Shown: piece after piece, positions 1 through 16,815 of the stretch
Position numbering within the stretch: the stretch's first letter is position 1
How the letters are laid out: the number at the start of each line of letters is the position of its first letter
Source: Taudactylus pleione
Taxonomy: Eukaryota; Chordata; Amphibia; Anura; Myobatrachidae
NCBI GenBank assembly: GCA_031769625.1
Contig: JAUIMM010000135.1
Location: 9,537,501 to 9,601,500, forward strand
Length of the DNA stretch: 64,000 nucleotides
Reading direction: 5' to 3'
Made by a program: the position numbers and the translations under genes
The notes under the pieces: model-generated
Databases searched by the model: none
Seen by the model: the letters and a program-made list of their open reading frames with translations, nothing else
What the model was told of the DNA's origin: nothing

Positions 1-2608
1 CTAAAATACATTATAACATTCGAATATACATTCTAACATACATTATAACATTCTAGTATACATTATAACATCCATTATAACATTCTAACATACATTATAA
101 CATTCTAATATACATTTTAACATCCATTATAACATTCTAACATACATTATAACATTCTAATATACATTCTAACATCCATTATATAATTCTAACATCCATA
201 AAAACATTCTAACATAGATTCTAACATTCTAATATACATTCTAACATCGATAATAACATTCTAACATACATTCTAACATTCTAACATACAATCTAACATT
301 CTAATATACATTCAAACATCCATTATAACATTCAAATATACATTCTAACATCCATTCTATCATTCTAACATACATTATAACAATCTAATATACATTCTAA
401 CATCCATTATAACATTCTAACATACATTATAACAATCTATTATACATTCTAATATCCATTATAACATTCTAAAATACATTATAACATTCGAATATACATT
501 CTAACATACATTATAACATTCTAGTATACATTATAACATCCATTATAACATTCTAACATACATTATAACATTCTAATATACATTTTAACATCCATGAAAA
601 CATTCTAACATACATTCTAACATTCTAATATACATTGTAATATCCATTATAACATTCTAACATACATACTAACATTCTAATATACATTCTAACATCCATT
701 ATAACATTCTAACATACATTATAACATTCTAATATACATTCTAACATCCATTATATCATTCTAACATCCATAATAACATTCTAACATAGATTCTAACAAT
801 CTAATATACATTCTAACATCCATAATAACATTCTAACATACATTCTAACATTCTAACATACATTCTAACATTCTAATATACATTCTAACATCCATTATAA
901 CATTCAAATATACATTCTAACATCCATTATAACATTTTAATATACATTATAACATTCTAATATACATTCTAACATCCATTATAACATTCTAACATACATT
1001 ATAACATTCTAATATACATTCTAACATCCATTATAACATTCTAACATACATTATACCATTCTAATATACATTCTAACAACCATTATAACATTCTAACATA
1101 CAATACAACAATTTAATATACATTATAACATCCATTATAACATGCTAACATACATTATAACATTCTAACATAAATTCTAACATTCTAATATACATTCTAA
1201 CATCCATTATAACATTCTAACATACATTATAACATTCTAATATACATTCTATCAACCATTATAACATTCTAACATACAATACAACAATTTAATATACATT
1301 ATAACATCCATTATAACATGCTAACATACATTATAATATTCTAACATAAATTCTAACATTCTAATATACATTCTAACATCCATTATAACATTCTAACATC
1401 CATTCTAACATTCTAATATACATTCTAACATCCATTATAACATCAAAACATCCATTTTAACATTCTAATATATATTATAACATCCATTATAATATTCTAA
1501 CATCCATTAGAATATTCTAACATCCATTATAATATTCTAATATACATTCTAACATTCATTATAACATTCTAACATACATTATAACATTCTAACATACATT
1601 ATAACAATCTAATATACGTTATAACATCCATTATAACATTCTAACATACATTATAACAATCTATTATACATTCTAATATCCAGTATAACATTCTAAAATA
1701 CATTATAACATTCGAATATACATTCTAACATACATTATAACATTCTAGTATACATTTTAACATCCATTCTAACATTCTAACATACATTATAACAATCTAA
1801 TATACATTATAACATCCATTATAACATTCTAACATACATTATAACAATATTGAATACATTCTAACATCCATTATAACATTCTAACATACATTATAACATT
1901 CTAATATATATTCTAACATCCATTATAACATTCTAACATACATTACAGCAATCTAATATACATTATAACATCCATTATAACATGCTAACATTCATTATAA
2001 CATTCTAATATACATTCTAACATACATTCTAACATTCTAATAAACATTCTAACATCCATTAATTCATTCTAACATCCATTCTAACATTCTAATATACATT
2101 CTAAAAACCATTATAACATTCTAACATCCATTATAACATTCTAATATACTTTCTAACATCCATTATAACATTCTAACATACATTATAACATTCTAATATA
2201 CATTCCTACATGCATTATAACATTCTAACATCCCTTCTAACATTCTAATATACATTAAAACATTCATTATAACATTCTAACATCCATTATAACATTCTAA
2301 TATACATTCTAACATCCATTATAACATTCTAAAATACATTATAACATTCTAATATACATTCTAATATCCATTATAACATTCTAACATACATTCTAACATT
2401 CTAATAAACATTCTAACATCCATTATAACATTCTAACATTCATTCTAACATTCTAATATACATTCTAACTTCCATTATAACATCAAAACATCCATTTTAA
2501 CATTCTATTATATATTATAACATCCATTATAATATTCTAACATCCATTATAACATTCTAACATCCATTATAATATTCCAATATACATTCTAACATCCATT
2601 ATAACATT
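1..2608. repeat. Domain I, copy 1 (2.6 kb)
   Basis: The copy begins exactly at the window edge with the CTAAAATAC and ATTCGAAT anchor (CGAAT at 21) and runs to where the same anchor recurs at 2,609. The anchor also recurs at 469 (offset 468 = 9 x 52), but there the match lasts only about 120 bp before diverging at 593, so this is a local echo and not a unit boundary. The left end may continue outside the window. Landmarks include CATACATACTAAC near 661 and CATCAAAACATCC at 1,441. Confidence 0.6.
985..1036 (+). repeat. Representative 52-bp satellite unit
   Basis: This is a clean copy of the consensus round. CATTCTAA is at 985-992, CATACATTATAA at 993-1004, CATTCTAA at 1005-1012, TATACATTCTAA at 1013-1024 and CATCCATTATAA at 1025-1036. 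The same order continues on both sides. Composition is 22 A, 19 T, 11 C, 0 G. All five TAA ends fall in one register modulo 4, spaced 12, 8, 12 and 12 bp, then 8 bp into the next unit. The mean spacing is 10.4 bp. Units with a missing or extra 20-mer (8+12) are common across the window. Confidence 0.93.
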
Positions 2609-5600
2609 CTAAAATACATTATAACATTCGAATATACATTCTAACATACATTATAACATTCTAGTATACATTATAACATCCATTATAACATTCTAGCATA
2701 CATTATAACATTCTAATATACATTTTAACATCCATTATAACATTCTAACATACATTATAACATTCTAATATACATTCTAACATCCATTATATAATTCTAA
2801 CATCCATAAAAACATTCTAACATAGATTCAAACATTCTAATATACATTCTAACATCCATAATAACATTCTAACATACATTCTAACATTCTAACATACAAT
2901 CTAACATTCTAATATACATTCAAACATCCATTATAACATTCAAATATACATTCTAACATCCATTCTAACATTCTAACATACATTATAACAATCTAATATA
3001 CATTCTAACATCCATTATAACATTCTAACCTACATTATAACAATTTATTATACATTCTAATATCCATTATAACATTCTAAAATACATTATAACATTCGAA
3101 TATACATTCTAACATACATTATAACATTCTAGTATACATTATAACATCCATTATAACATTCTAACATACATTATAACTTTCTAATATAGATTTTAACATC
3201 CATTATAACATTCTAACATACATTATAACATTCTAATATACATTTTAACATCCATTATAACATTCTAACATACATTATAACATTCTAAGATACATTCTAA
3301 CATACATTATAAAATTCAAACATCCATGAAAACATTCTAACATACATTCTAACATTCTAATATACATTGTAATATCCATTATAACATTCTAACATACATA
3401 CTAACATTCTAATATACATTCTAACATCCATTATAACATTCTAACATACATTATAACATTCTAATATACATTCTAACATCCATTATATCATTCTAACATC
3501 CATAAAAACATTCTAACATAGATTCTAACAATCTAATATACATTCTAACATCCATAATAACATTCTAACATACATTCTAACATTCTAACATACATTCTAA
3601 CATTCTAATATACATTCTAACATCCATTATAACATTCAAATATACATTCTAACATCCATTATAACATTTTAATATACATTATAACATTCTAATATACATT
3701 CTAACATCCATTATAACATTCTAACATACATTATACCATTCTAATATACATTCTAACAACCATTATAACATTCTAACATACAATACAACAATTTAATATA
3801 CATTATAACATCCATTATAACATGCTAACATACATTATAACATTCTAACATAAATTCTAACATTCTAATATACATTCTAACATCCATTATAACATTCTAA
3901 CATACATTATAACATTCTAGTATACATTCTAACAACCATTATAACATTCTAACATACAATACAACAATTTAATATACATTATAACATCCATTATAACATG
4001 CTAACATACATTATAACATTCTAACATAAATTCTAACATTCTAATATACATTCTAACATCCATTATAACATTCTAACATCCATTCTAACATTCTAATATA
4101 CATTCTAACATCCATTATAACATCAAAACATCCATTTTAACATTCTAATATATATTATAACATCCATTATAATATTCTAACATCCATTAGAATATTCTAA
4201 CATCCATTATAATATTCTAATATACATTCTAACATCCATTCTAACATTCTAACATACATTATAACATTTTAATATACATTTTAACATCCATTATAACATT
4301 CTAACATACATTATAACAATCTAATATACGTTATAACATCCATTATAACATTCTAACATACATTATAACAATCTATTATACATTCTAATATCCAGTATAA
4401 CATTCTAAAATACATTCTAACATTCGAATATACATTTTAACATCCATTCTAACATTCTAACATACATTATAACAATCTAATATACATTATAACATCCATT
4501 ATAACATTCTAACATACATTATAACAATCTATTATACATTATAACATCCAATATAACATTCTAACATACATAATAACTTTATAATATACATTCTATCATC
4601 CATTATAACATTCTAACATCCATATTAACATTATAACATACATTCTAACATTCTAATATACATTCTAACATCCATTATAACATTTAACATACATTCTAAC
4701 ATTCTATTATACATTCTAACATCCACTATAACATTCTAACATACATTCTAACATTCTAATATACATTCTAAAATCAATTATAACATTCAAACATCCATTT
4801 TAACATTCTAATATACATTATAACATATATTATTATATTCTAACATCCATTATAACATTCTAACATCCATTATAACACTCTAACATCCATCATAACATTC
4901 TAATATACTTTCTAACATCCATTATAACATTCTAACATACAGTATAACATTCTAATATACATTCTAACATGCATTATAACATTCTATCATCCATTTTAAC
5001 ATTCTAATATACATTAAAACATTCATTATAACATTCTAACATCCATTATAACATTCTAATATACATTCTAACATCCATTATAACATTCTAACATACATTA
5101 TAACTTTCTAATATACATTGTAATATCCATTATAACATTCTAACATACATTATAACAATATTGAATACATTCTAACATCCATTATAACATTCTAACATAC
5201 ATTATAACATTCTAATATATATTCTAACATCCATTATAACATTCTAACATACATTACAGCAATCTAATATACATTATAACATCCATTATAACATGCTAAC
5301 ATACATTATAACATTCTAATATACATTCTAACATACATTCTAACATTCTAATAAACATTCTAACATCCATTAAAACATTCTAACATCCATTCTAACATTC
5401 TAATATACATTCTAAAAACCATTATAACATTCTAACATCCATTATAACATTCTAATATACTTTCTAACATCCATTATAACATTCTAACATACATTATAAC
5501 ATTCTAATATACATTCCAACATGCATTATAACATTCTAACATCCCTTCTAACATTCTAATATACATTAAAACATTCATTATAACATTCTAACATCCATTA

Positions 5601-6187
5601 TAACATTCTAATATACATTCTAACATCCATTATAACATTCTAATATACATTATAACATTCTAATATACATTCTAATATCCATTATAACATTCTAACATAC
5701 ATTATAACATTCTAAAATACATTCTAACATCCATTATAACATTCTAACATACATTATAACATTCTAATATATATTCTAACATCCATTATAACATTCTAAC
5801 ATACATTACAACAATCTAATATACATTATAACATCCATTATAACATGCTAACATACATTATAACATTCTAATATACATTCTAACATCCATTATAACATTC
5901 TAACATCCATAATAACATTCTAACATCCATTATAACATTCTAATATACATTGTAACATTCTAATACACATTTTAACATTCTAATATACATTCTAACATAC
6001 ATTCTAACATTCTAATAAACATTCTAACATCCATTATACCATTCTAACTTCCATTATAACATCAAAACATCCATTTTAACATTCTATTATATATTATAAA
6101 TTCCATTATAATATTCTAACATCCATTATAACATTCTAACATCCATTATAATATTCCAATATACATTCTAACATCCATTATAACATT
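2609..6187. repeat. Domain I, copy 2 (3.6 kb)
   Basis: This copy matches copy 1 at offset 2,608 to about 3,198, at offset 2,732 from TCCATGAAAA (591 against 3,323), and at offset 2,680 by the CATCAAAACATCC landmark (1,441 against 4,121). The offset moves in steps of +124 and -52, which are whole subunit gains and losses. The rare CATACATACTAAC variant of copy 1 is kept near 3,392, so the relation is one of true duplication and not just a shared consensus. Confidence 0.6.
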
Positions 6188-9100
6188 CTAAAATACATTA
6201 TAACATTCGAATATACATTCTAACATACATTATAACATTCTAGTATACATTATAACATCCATTATAACATTCTAACATACATTATAACATTCTAATATAC
6301 ATTTTAACATCCATTATAACATTCTAACATACATTCTAACATTCTAATATACATTCTAACATCCATTATATAATTCTAACATCCATAAAAACATTCTAAC
6401 ATAGATTCTAACATTCTAATATACATTCTAACATCCATAATAACATTCTAACATACATTCTAACATTCTAACATACAATCTAACATTCTAATATACATTC
6501 AAACATCCATTATAACATTCAAATATACATTCTAACATCCATTCTAACATTCTATCATACATTATAACATTCTAATATACATTCTAACATACATTATAAC
6601 ATTCTAGTATACATTATAACATCCATAATAACATTCTAACATACATTATAACATTCTAATATACATTCTAACATACATTATAAAATTCAAACATCCATGA
6701 AAACATTCTAACATACATTCTAACATTCTAATATACATTGTAATATCCTTTATAACATTCTAACATACATTCTAACATTCTAATATACATTCTAACATCC
6801 ATTATAACATTCTAACATACATTATAACATTCTAATATACATTCTAACATCCATTATATCATTCTAACATCCATAATAACATTCTAACATAGATTCTAAC
6901 AATCTAATATACATTCTAACATCCATAATAACATTCTAACATACATTCTAACATTCTAACATGCATTCTAACATTCTAATATACATTCTAACATCCATTA
7001 TAACATTCAAATATACATTCTAACATCCATTATAACATTTTAATATACATTATAACATTCTAATATACATTCTAACATCCATTATAACATTCTAACATAC
7101 ATTATAACATTCTAATGTACATTCTAACATCCATTATAACATTCTAACATACATTATAACATTCTAATATACATTCTAACAACCATTATAACATTCTAAC
7201 ATACAATACAACAATTTAATATACATTATAACATCCATTATAACATGCTAACATACATTATAACATTCTAACATAAATTCTAACATTCTAATATACATTC
7301 TAACATCCATTATAACATTCTAACATACATTATAACATTCTAATATACATTCTAACAACCATTATAACATTCTAACATACAATACAACAATTTAATATAC
7401 ATTATAACATCCATTATAACATGCTAACATACATTATAACATTCTAACATAAATTCTAACATTTTAATATACATTCTAACATCCATTATAACATTCTAAC
7501 ATCCATTCTAACATTCTAATATACATTCTAACATCCATTATAACATCAAACCATCCATTTTAACATTCTAATATATATTATAACATCCATTATAATATTC
7601 TAACATCCATTAGAACATACTAACATCCATTATAATATTCTAATATACATTCTAACATCCATTATAACATTCTAACATACATTATAACATTCTAATATAC
7701 ATTTTAACATCCATTATAACATTCTAACATACATTATAACAATTTAATATACGTTATAACATCCATTATAACATTCTAACATACATTATAACAATCTATT
7801 ATACATTCTAATATCCTGTATAACATTCTAAAATACATTATAACATTCGAATATACATTCTAACATACATTATAACATTCTAGTATACATTTTAACATCC
7901 ATTCTAACATTCTAACATACATTATAACAATCTAATATACATTATAACATCCATTATAACATTCTAACATACATTATAACAATCTATTATACATTCTAAC
8001 ATCCAATATAACATTCTAACATACATAATAACTTTATAGTATACATTCTATCATCCATTATAACATTCTAACATACATTCTAACATTCTATTATACATTC
8101 TAACATCCACTATAACATTCTAACATACATTCTAACATTCTAATATACATTCTAAAATCAATTATAACATTCAAACATCCATTTTAACATTCTAATATAC
8201 ATTATAACATATATTATTATATTCTAACATCCATTATAACATTCTAACATCCATTATAACACTCTAACATCCATCATAACATTCTAATATACTTTCTAAC
8301 ATCCATTATAACATTCTAACATACAGTATAACATTCTAATATACATTCTAACATGCATTATAACATTCTATCATCCATTCTAACATTCTAATATACATTA
8401 AAACATTCATTATAACATTCTAACATCCATTATAACATTCTAATATACATTCTAACATCCATTATAACATTCTAACATACATTATAACTTTCTAATATAC
8501 ATTCTAATATCCATTATAACATTCTAACATACATTATAACAATATTGAATACATTCTAACATCCATTATAACATTCTAACATACATTATAACATTCTAAT
8601 ATATATTCTAACATCCATTATAACATTCTAACATACATTACAGCAATCTAATATACATTTTAACATCCATTATAACATGCTAACATACATTTTAACATTC
8701 TAATATACATTCTAACATACATTCTAACATTCTAATAAACATTCTAACATCCATTATAACATTCTAACATCCATTCTAACATTCTAATATACATTCTAAC
8801 ATCCATTATAACATTCTAACATACATTATAACATTCTAATATACATTCTAACAACCATTCTAACATTCTAACATACAATACAACAATTTAATATACATTA
8901 TAACATCCATTATAACATTCTAACATACATTATAACATTCTAACATAAATTCTAACATTCTAATATACATTCTAACATCCATTATTACATTCTAACATCC
9001 ATTCTAACATTCGAATATACATTCTAACATCCATTATAACATCAAAACATCCATTTTAACATTCTAATATATATTATAACATCCAATATAATATTCTAAC

Positions 9101-11400
9101 ATCCATTAGAACATTCTAACATCCATTATAATATTCTAATATACATTCTAACATCCATTATAACATTCTAACATACATTATAACATTTTAATATACATTT
9201 TAACATCCATTATAACATTCTAACATACATTATAACAATCTAATATACTTTATAACATCCATTATAACATTCTAACATACTTTATAACAATCTATTATAC
9301 ATTCTAATATCCATTATAACATTCTAAAATACATTATAACATTCGAATATACATTCTAACATACATTATAACATTCTAGTATACATTATAACATCCATTA
9401 TAACATTCTAACATACATTATAACATTCTAATATACATTTTAACATCCATTATAACATTCTAACATACATTATAACAATCTAGTATACATTATAACATCC
9501 ATTATAACATTCTAACATACATTATAACAATCTATTATACATTCTAACATCCATTATAACATTCTAACATACATAATAACTTTATAATATACATTATATC
9601 ATCCATTATAACATTCTAACATCCATAATAACATTCTAACATACATTCTAACATTCTAATATACATTCTAACATCCACTATAACATTCTAACATACATTC
9701 TAACATTCTAATATACATTCTAAAATCAATTATAACATTCTAACATCCATTTTAACATTCTAATACACATTATAACATATATTATAATATTCTAACATCC
9801 ATTATAACATTCTAACATCCATTATAACACTCTAACATCCATCATAACATTCTAATATACTTTCTAACATCCATTATAACATTCTAACATACAGTATAAC
9901 ATTCTAATATACATTCTAACATGCATTATAACATTCTATCATCCATTCTAACATTCTAATATACATTAAAACATTCATTATAACATTCTAACATCCATTA
10001 TAACATTCTAATATAAATTCTAACATCCATTATAACATTCTAACATACATTATAACTTTCTAATATACATTCTAATATCCATTATAACATTCTAACATAC
10101 ATTATAACAATCTAGAATACATTCTAACATCCATTTTAACATTCTAACATACATTATAACATTCTAATATATATTCTAACATCCATTATAACATTCTAAC
10201 ATACATTACAGCAATCTAATATACATTATAACATCCATTATAACATGCTAACATACATTATAACATTCTAATATACATTCTAACATCCATTATAACATTC
10301 TAATATACATTATAACTTTCTAATATACATACTAACATCCATTCTAACATTCTAACTTACATTATAACATTCTAATATACATTCTAACATTCTAATATAC
10401 ATTCTAACATCCATTATAACATTGTAACATCCATTCTAACATTCTAATATACATTCTAACATCCATTATAACATCAAAACATCCATTCTAACATTCTAAT
10501 ATATATTCTAACATCCATTATAATATTCTAACATCCATTATAACATTCATTATAACATTCTAAAATACACTATAACATTCTAATATACATTCTAACATGC
10601 ATTCTAACATACATTATAACATTCTAATATACATTATAACATCCATTATAACATTATAACATACATTCTAACATTCTCATATACATTAAAACATCCATTC
10701 TAACATTGTAACATCAATTCTAACTTCCATTCTAACATTTTAAAATCCATAATAACATTCTAACATACATTATAACATTCAAATATACATTCTAACATCC
10801 ATTCTAACATTCTAACATCCATTATAACATTCTAATGTACATTATAACCTTCTAATAGACATTATAACATCCATTATAACATTATAACATACATGATAAC
10901 ATTCTAACATACATTATAACATTCTAATATACATTCTAACATACATTATAACATTCTTGTATACATTATAACATCCATTATAACATTCTAACATACATTA
11001 TAACATTGTAACATCCATGATAACATTCTAACATACATTTTAACATTCTAATAAACTTTCTAACATACATTCAAACATTCTAATATACATTGTAACATCC
11101 TTTATAACATTCTAACATACATTCTAACATTCTAATATACATTCTAACATCCATTATAACATTCTTACATACATTATAACATTCTAATATACATTCTAAC
11201 ATCCATTATATCATTCCACCATCCATAAAAACATTCTAACATAGATTCTAACATTCTAATTTACATTCTAACATCCATAATAACATTCTAACATACATTC
11301 TAACATTCTAACATACAATCTAACATTCTAATATACATTCAAACATCCATTATAACATTCAAATATACATTCTAACATCCATTCTAACATTCTAACATAC
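6188..11400. repeat. Domain I, copy 3 and following irregular material
   Basis: The start anchor recurs at 6,188 (CGAAT at 6,208), and downstream sequence follows copies 1 and 2, including the CATTATATAATTCTAAC and CATCCATAAAAAC variants. The CGAAT anchor appears again at 7,848 and 9,344. AATATTGAATAC lies at 8,540, and a related variant (AATCTAGAATAC) near 10,110. From about 10,280 to 11,400 the order is more mixed and I cannot assign a clean period. Confidence 0.5.
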
Positions 11401-14400
11401 ATTATAACAATCTAATATACATTCTAACATCCATTATAACATTCTATCATACATTCTAACATTCTAATATACATTCTAACATACATTATAATATTCTAGT
11501 ATACATTATAACATCCATAATAACATTATAACATACATTATAACATTCTAATATACATTTTAACATACATTATAAAATTCAATCATCCATGAAAACATTC
11601 TAACATACATTCTAACATTCTAATATACAATGTAACATCCTTTATAACATTCTAACATACATTCTAACATTCTAATATACATTCTAACATCCATTATAAC
11701 ATTTTAACATACATTATAACATTCTAATATATATTCTAACATCCATTATATCATTCTAACATCCTTAATAACATTCTAACATAGATTCTAACAATCTAAT
11801 ATACATTCTAACATCCATAATAACATTCTAACATACATTCTATCATTCTAACATACATTCTAACATTCTAATATACATTCTAACATCCATTATAATTTAT
11901 AACATTCAAATATACATTCTAACATCCATTATAACATTTTAATATACATTATAACATTCTAATATACATTCTAACATCCATTATAACATTCTAACATACA
12001 TTATAACATTCTAATATACATTCTAACATCCATTATAACATTCTAACATACATTATAACATTCTAATATACATTCTAACAACCATTATAACATTCTAACA
12101 TACAATACAACAATTTAATATACATTATAACATCCATTATAACATGCTAACATACATTATAACATTCTAACATAAATTCTAACATTCTAATATACATTCT
12201 AACATCCATTATAACATTCTAACATCCATTCTAACATTCTAATATACATTCTAACATCCATTATAACATCAAAACATCCATTTTAACATTCTAATATATA
12301 TTATAACATCCATTATAATATTCTAACATCCATTAGAACATTCTAACATCCATTATAATATTCTAATATACATTATAACATCCATTATAACATTCTAACA
12401 TACATTATAACATTCTAATATACATTTTAACATCCATTATAACAATCTAACATACATTATAACAATCTAATATACATTATAACATCCATTATAACATTCT
12501 AACATACATTATAACAATCTATTATACATTCTAATATCCATTATAACATTCTAAAATACATTATAACATTCGAATATACATTCTAACATACATTATAACA
12601 TTCTAGTATACATTATAACATCCATTATAACATTCTAACATACATTATAACATTCTAATATACATTTTAACATCCATTATAACATTCTAACATACATTAT
12701 AACATTCTAATATACATTCTAACATCCATTTTATCATTCTAACATCCATAAAAACATTCTAACATAGATTCTAACATTCTAATATACATTCTAACATCCA
12801 TAATAACATTCTAACATACATTCTAACATTCTAACATACAATCTAACATTCTAATATACATTCAAACATCCATTATAACATTCAAATATACATTCTAACA
12901 TCCATTCTAACATTCTAACATACATTATAACAATCTAATATACATTCTAACATCCATTATAACATTCTATCATACATTATAACATTCTAATATACATTCT
13001 AACATACATTATAACATTCTAGTATACATTATAACATCCATAATAACATTCTAACATACATTATAACATTCTAATATACATTCTAACATACATTATAAAA
13101 TTCAAACATCCATGAAAACATTCTAACATACATTCTAACATTCTAATATACATTGTAATATCCTTTATAACATTCTAACATACATTCTAACATTCTAATA
13201 TACATTCTAACATCCATTATAACATTCTAACATACATTATAACATTCTAATATACATTCTAACATCCATTATATCATTCTAACATCCATAATAACATTCT
13301 AACATAGATTCTAACAATCTAATATTCATTCTAACATCCATAAAAACATTCTAACATACATTCTAACATTCTAAAATACATTCTAACATTCTAATATACA
13401 TTCTAACATCCATTATAACATTCAAATATACATTCTAACATCCATTATAACATTTTAATATACATTATAACATTCTAATATACATTCTAACATCCATTAT
13501 AACATTCTAACATACATTATAACATTCTAATATACATTCTAACATCCATTATAACATTCTAACATACATTATAACATTCTAATATACATTCTAACAACCA
13601 TTATAACATTCTAACATACAATACAACAATTTAATATACATTATAACTTCCATTATAACATGCTAACATACATTATAACATTCTTACATAAATTTTAACA
13701 TTCTAAAATACATTCTAACATCCATTATAACATTCTAACATCCATTCTAACATTCTAATATACATTCTAACATCCATTATAACATCAAAACATCCATTTT
13801 AACATTCTAATATATATTATAACATCAATTATAATATTCTAACATCCATTAGAACATTCTAACATCCATTATAATATTCTAATATACATTCTAACATCCA
13901 TTATAACATTCTAACATACATTATAACATTCTAATATACATTTTAACATCCATTATAACATTCTAACATACATTATAACAATCTAATATACATTATAACA
14001 TCCATTATAACATTCTAACATACATTATAACAATCTATTATACATTCTAATATCCATTATAACATTCTAAAATACATTATAACATTCGAATATACATTCT
14101 AACATACATTATAACATTCTAGTATACATTATAACACCCATTATAACATTCTAACATACATTATAACATTCTAATATACATTCTCACAACCATTATAACA
14201 TTCTAACATACAATACAACAATTTAATATACATTATAACATCCATTATAACATGCTAACATACATTATAACATTCTAACATAAATTCTAACATTCTAATA
14301 TACATTCTAACATCCATTATAACATTCTAACATCCATTCTAACATTCTAATATACATTCTAACATCCATTATAACATCAAAACATCCATTTTAACATTCT

Positions 14401-16815
14401 AATATATATTATAACATCCATTATAATATTCTCACATCCATTAGAACATTCTAACATCCATTATAATATTCTAATATACATTCTAACATCCATTATAACA
14501 TTCTAACATACATTATAACATTCTAATATACATTTTAACATCCATTATAACATTCTAACATACATTATAACAATCTAATATACATTATAACATCCATTAT
14601 AACATTCTAACATACATTATAACAATCTATTATACATTCTAACATCCAATATAACATTCTAACATACATAATAACTTTATAATATACATTCTATCATCCA
14701 TTATAACATTCTAACATCCATAATAACATTCTAACATACATTCTAACATTCTAATATACATTCTAACATCCATTATATCATTCTAACATACATTCTAACA
14801 TTCTATTATACTTTCTAACATCCACTATAACATTCTAACATACATTCTAACATTCTAATATACATTCTAAAATCAATTATAACATTCAAACATCCATTTT
14901 AACATTCTAATATACATTATAACATATATTATAATATTCTAACATCCATTATAACATTCTAACATCCATTATAACACTCTAACATCCATCAAAACATTAT
15001 AATATACTTTCTAACATCCATTATAACATTCTAACATACAGTATAACATTCTAATATACATTCTAACATCCATTATAACATTCTAATATACATTAAAACA
15101 TTCATTATAACATTCTAACATCCATTATAACATTCTAATATACATTCTAACATCCAATATAACATTCTAACATACATTATAACTTTCTAATATACATTCT
15201 AATATCCATTATAACATTCTAACATACATTATAACAATATTGAATACATTCTAACATCCATTATAACATTCTAACATACATTATAACATTCTAACATACA
15301 TTATAACATTCTAATATATATTCTAACATCCATTATAACATTCTAACATACATTACTGCAATCTAATATACATTATAACATCCATTATAACATGCTAACA
15401 TACATTATAACATTCTAATATACATTCTAACATACATTCTAACATTCTAATAAACATTCTAACATCCATTATAACATTCTAACATCCATTCTAACATTCT
15501 AATATACATTCTAAAAACCATTATAACATTCTAACATCCATTATAACATTCTAATATACTTTCTAACATCCATTATAACATTCTAACATACATTATAACA
15601 TTCTAATATACATTCCAACATGCATTATAACATTCTAACATCCCTTCTAACATTCTAATATACATTAAAACATTCATTATAACATTCTAACATCCATTAT
15701 AACATTCTAATATACATTCTAACATCCATTATAACATTCTAACATACATTATAACATTCTAATATACATTCTAATATCCATTATAACATTCTAACATACA
15801 TTATAACATTCTAAAATACATTCTAACATCCATTATAACATTCTAACATACATTACAACAATCTAATATACATTATAACATCCATTATAACATGCTAACA
15901 TACATTATAACATTCTAATATACATTCTAACATCCATTATAACATTCTAACATCCATAATAACATTCTAACATCCATTATAACATTCTAATATACATTGT
16001 AACATTCAAATACACATTTTAACATTCTAATATACATTCTAACATACATTCTAACATTCTAATATACATTCTAACATCCATTATAACATTCTAACATCAA
16101 TTCTAACATTCTAATATACATTCTAACTTCCATTATAACATCAAAACATCCATTTTAACATTCTATTATATATTTTAACATCCATTATAATATTCTAACA
16201 TCCATAATAACATTCTAACATACATTATAATATACATTGTAACATCCTTTATAAAATTCTAACATACATTCTAACATTCTAATATACATTCTAACATCCA
16301 TTATAACTTTCTAACATACATTATAACATTCTAATATACATTCTAACATCCATTATATCATTCTAACATCCTTTATAACATTCTAACATAGATTCTAACA
16401 TTCTAATATACATTCTAACATTCTAATATACATTCAATCATCCATTATAACATTCAAATATACATTCTAACATCCATTATAACATTCTATCATACATTAT
16501 AACAATCTAATATACATTCTAACATCCATTATAACATTCTAACATACATTATAACATTCTAATATACATTCTAACATACATTATAACATTCTAGTATACA
16601 TTATAACATCCATTATAACATTCTAACATATATTATAACATTGTAACATCCATAATAACATTCTAACATACATTATAACATTCTAATATACATTCTAACA
16701 TACATTATAAAATTCTAACATCCATAATAACATTCTAACATACATTCTAACATTCTAATATACATTCTAACATCCATTATAACATTCTAACATCAATTCT
16801 AACATTCTAATATAC
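11401..16815. repeat. 5,415-bp unit, copy A
   Basis: This is the leftmost of three copies. It has private variants at 11,528 (A where B and C have C) and 11,704 (T where B and C have C). It lacks the two derived variants shared by B and C at positions equivalent to 11,623 and 12,039. It shares derived variants with B at 12,445, 14,812 and 15,357. Internally, 11,401-12,923 and 12,924 to about 14,430 are two related sub-repeats of about 1,520 bp. Their anchors recur at offset 1,523 before, and 1,516 after, the 7-bp insertion that only the first carries. Confidence 0.9.
11896..11902. repeat. 7-bp register-breaking insertion (copies at 11,896, 17,311, 22,726)
   Basis: Inside CATTATAA|CATTCAAA an extra TTTATAA is present, giving CATTATAATTTATAA before CATTCAAA. 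The same insertion is at 17,311-17,317 and 22,726-22,732, exactly 5,415 bp apart, and is absent from the neighbouring ~1.52-kb sub-repeat. It is one of the few length changes not a multiple of 4, so it dates to after the split of the sub-repeats and before the 5,415-bp amplification. Confidence 0.85.

Larger units (their letters stand above)
1..11400. repeat. Domain I: irregular higher-order repeats of 2.6-3.6 kb
   Basis: Shared rare-variant anchors recur but at uneven distances. A start anchor (CTAAAATAC, then ATTCGAATATAC, then TTCTAGTATAC) lies at 1, 2,609 and 6,188. Positions 1 to ~590 match 2,609 to ~3,198 closely at a constant offset of 2,608 bp. After that the second copy carries about 124 extra bp, then matches again at offset 2,732. 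The anchor AATATTGAATAC recurs at 1,845, 5,156 and 8,540. Spacing drifts by amounts that are multiples of 4, so this domain has been reshaped by many in-register gains and losses. Its right boundary with the 5,415-bp units is near 11,400. Confidence 0.7.

Noticed and set aside
180..240. Match to the Drosophila 10-bp satellite AATAACATAG, from AACATAGATTC variants
   Set aside because: AACATAG occurs only as an isolated variant of one 12-mer, and is never in tandem with a 10-bp period.
1..593. A 468-bp tandem unit at the window start
   Set aside because: The anchor recurs at 469 but identity lasts only about 120 bp, then the copies diverge. The longer 2,608-bp offset explains the region better.
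2040..2052. AATAAA polyadenylation-like signals (CTAATAAACATTC variants)
   Set aside because: They are single-base variants of CTAATATACATTC with no transcript structure around them.
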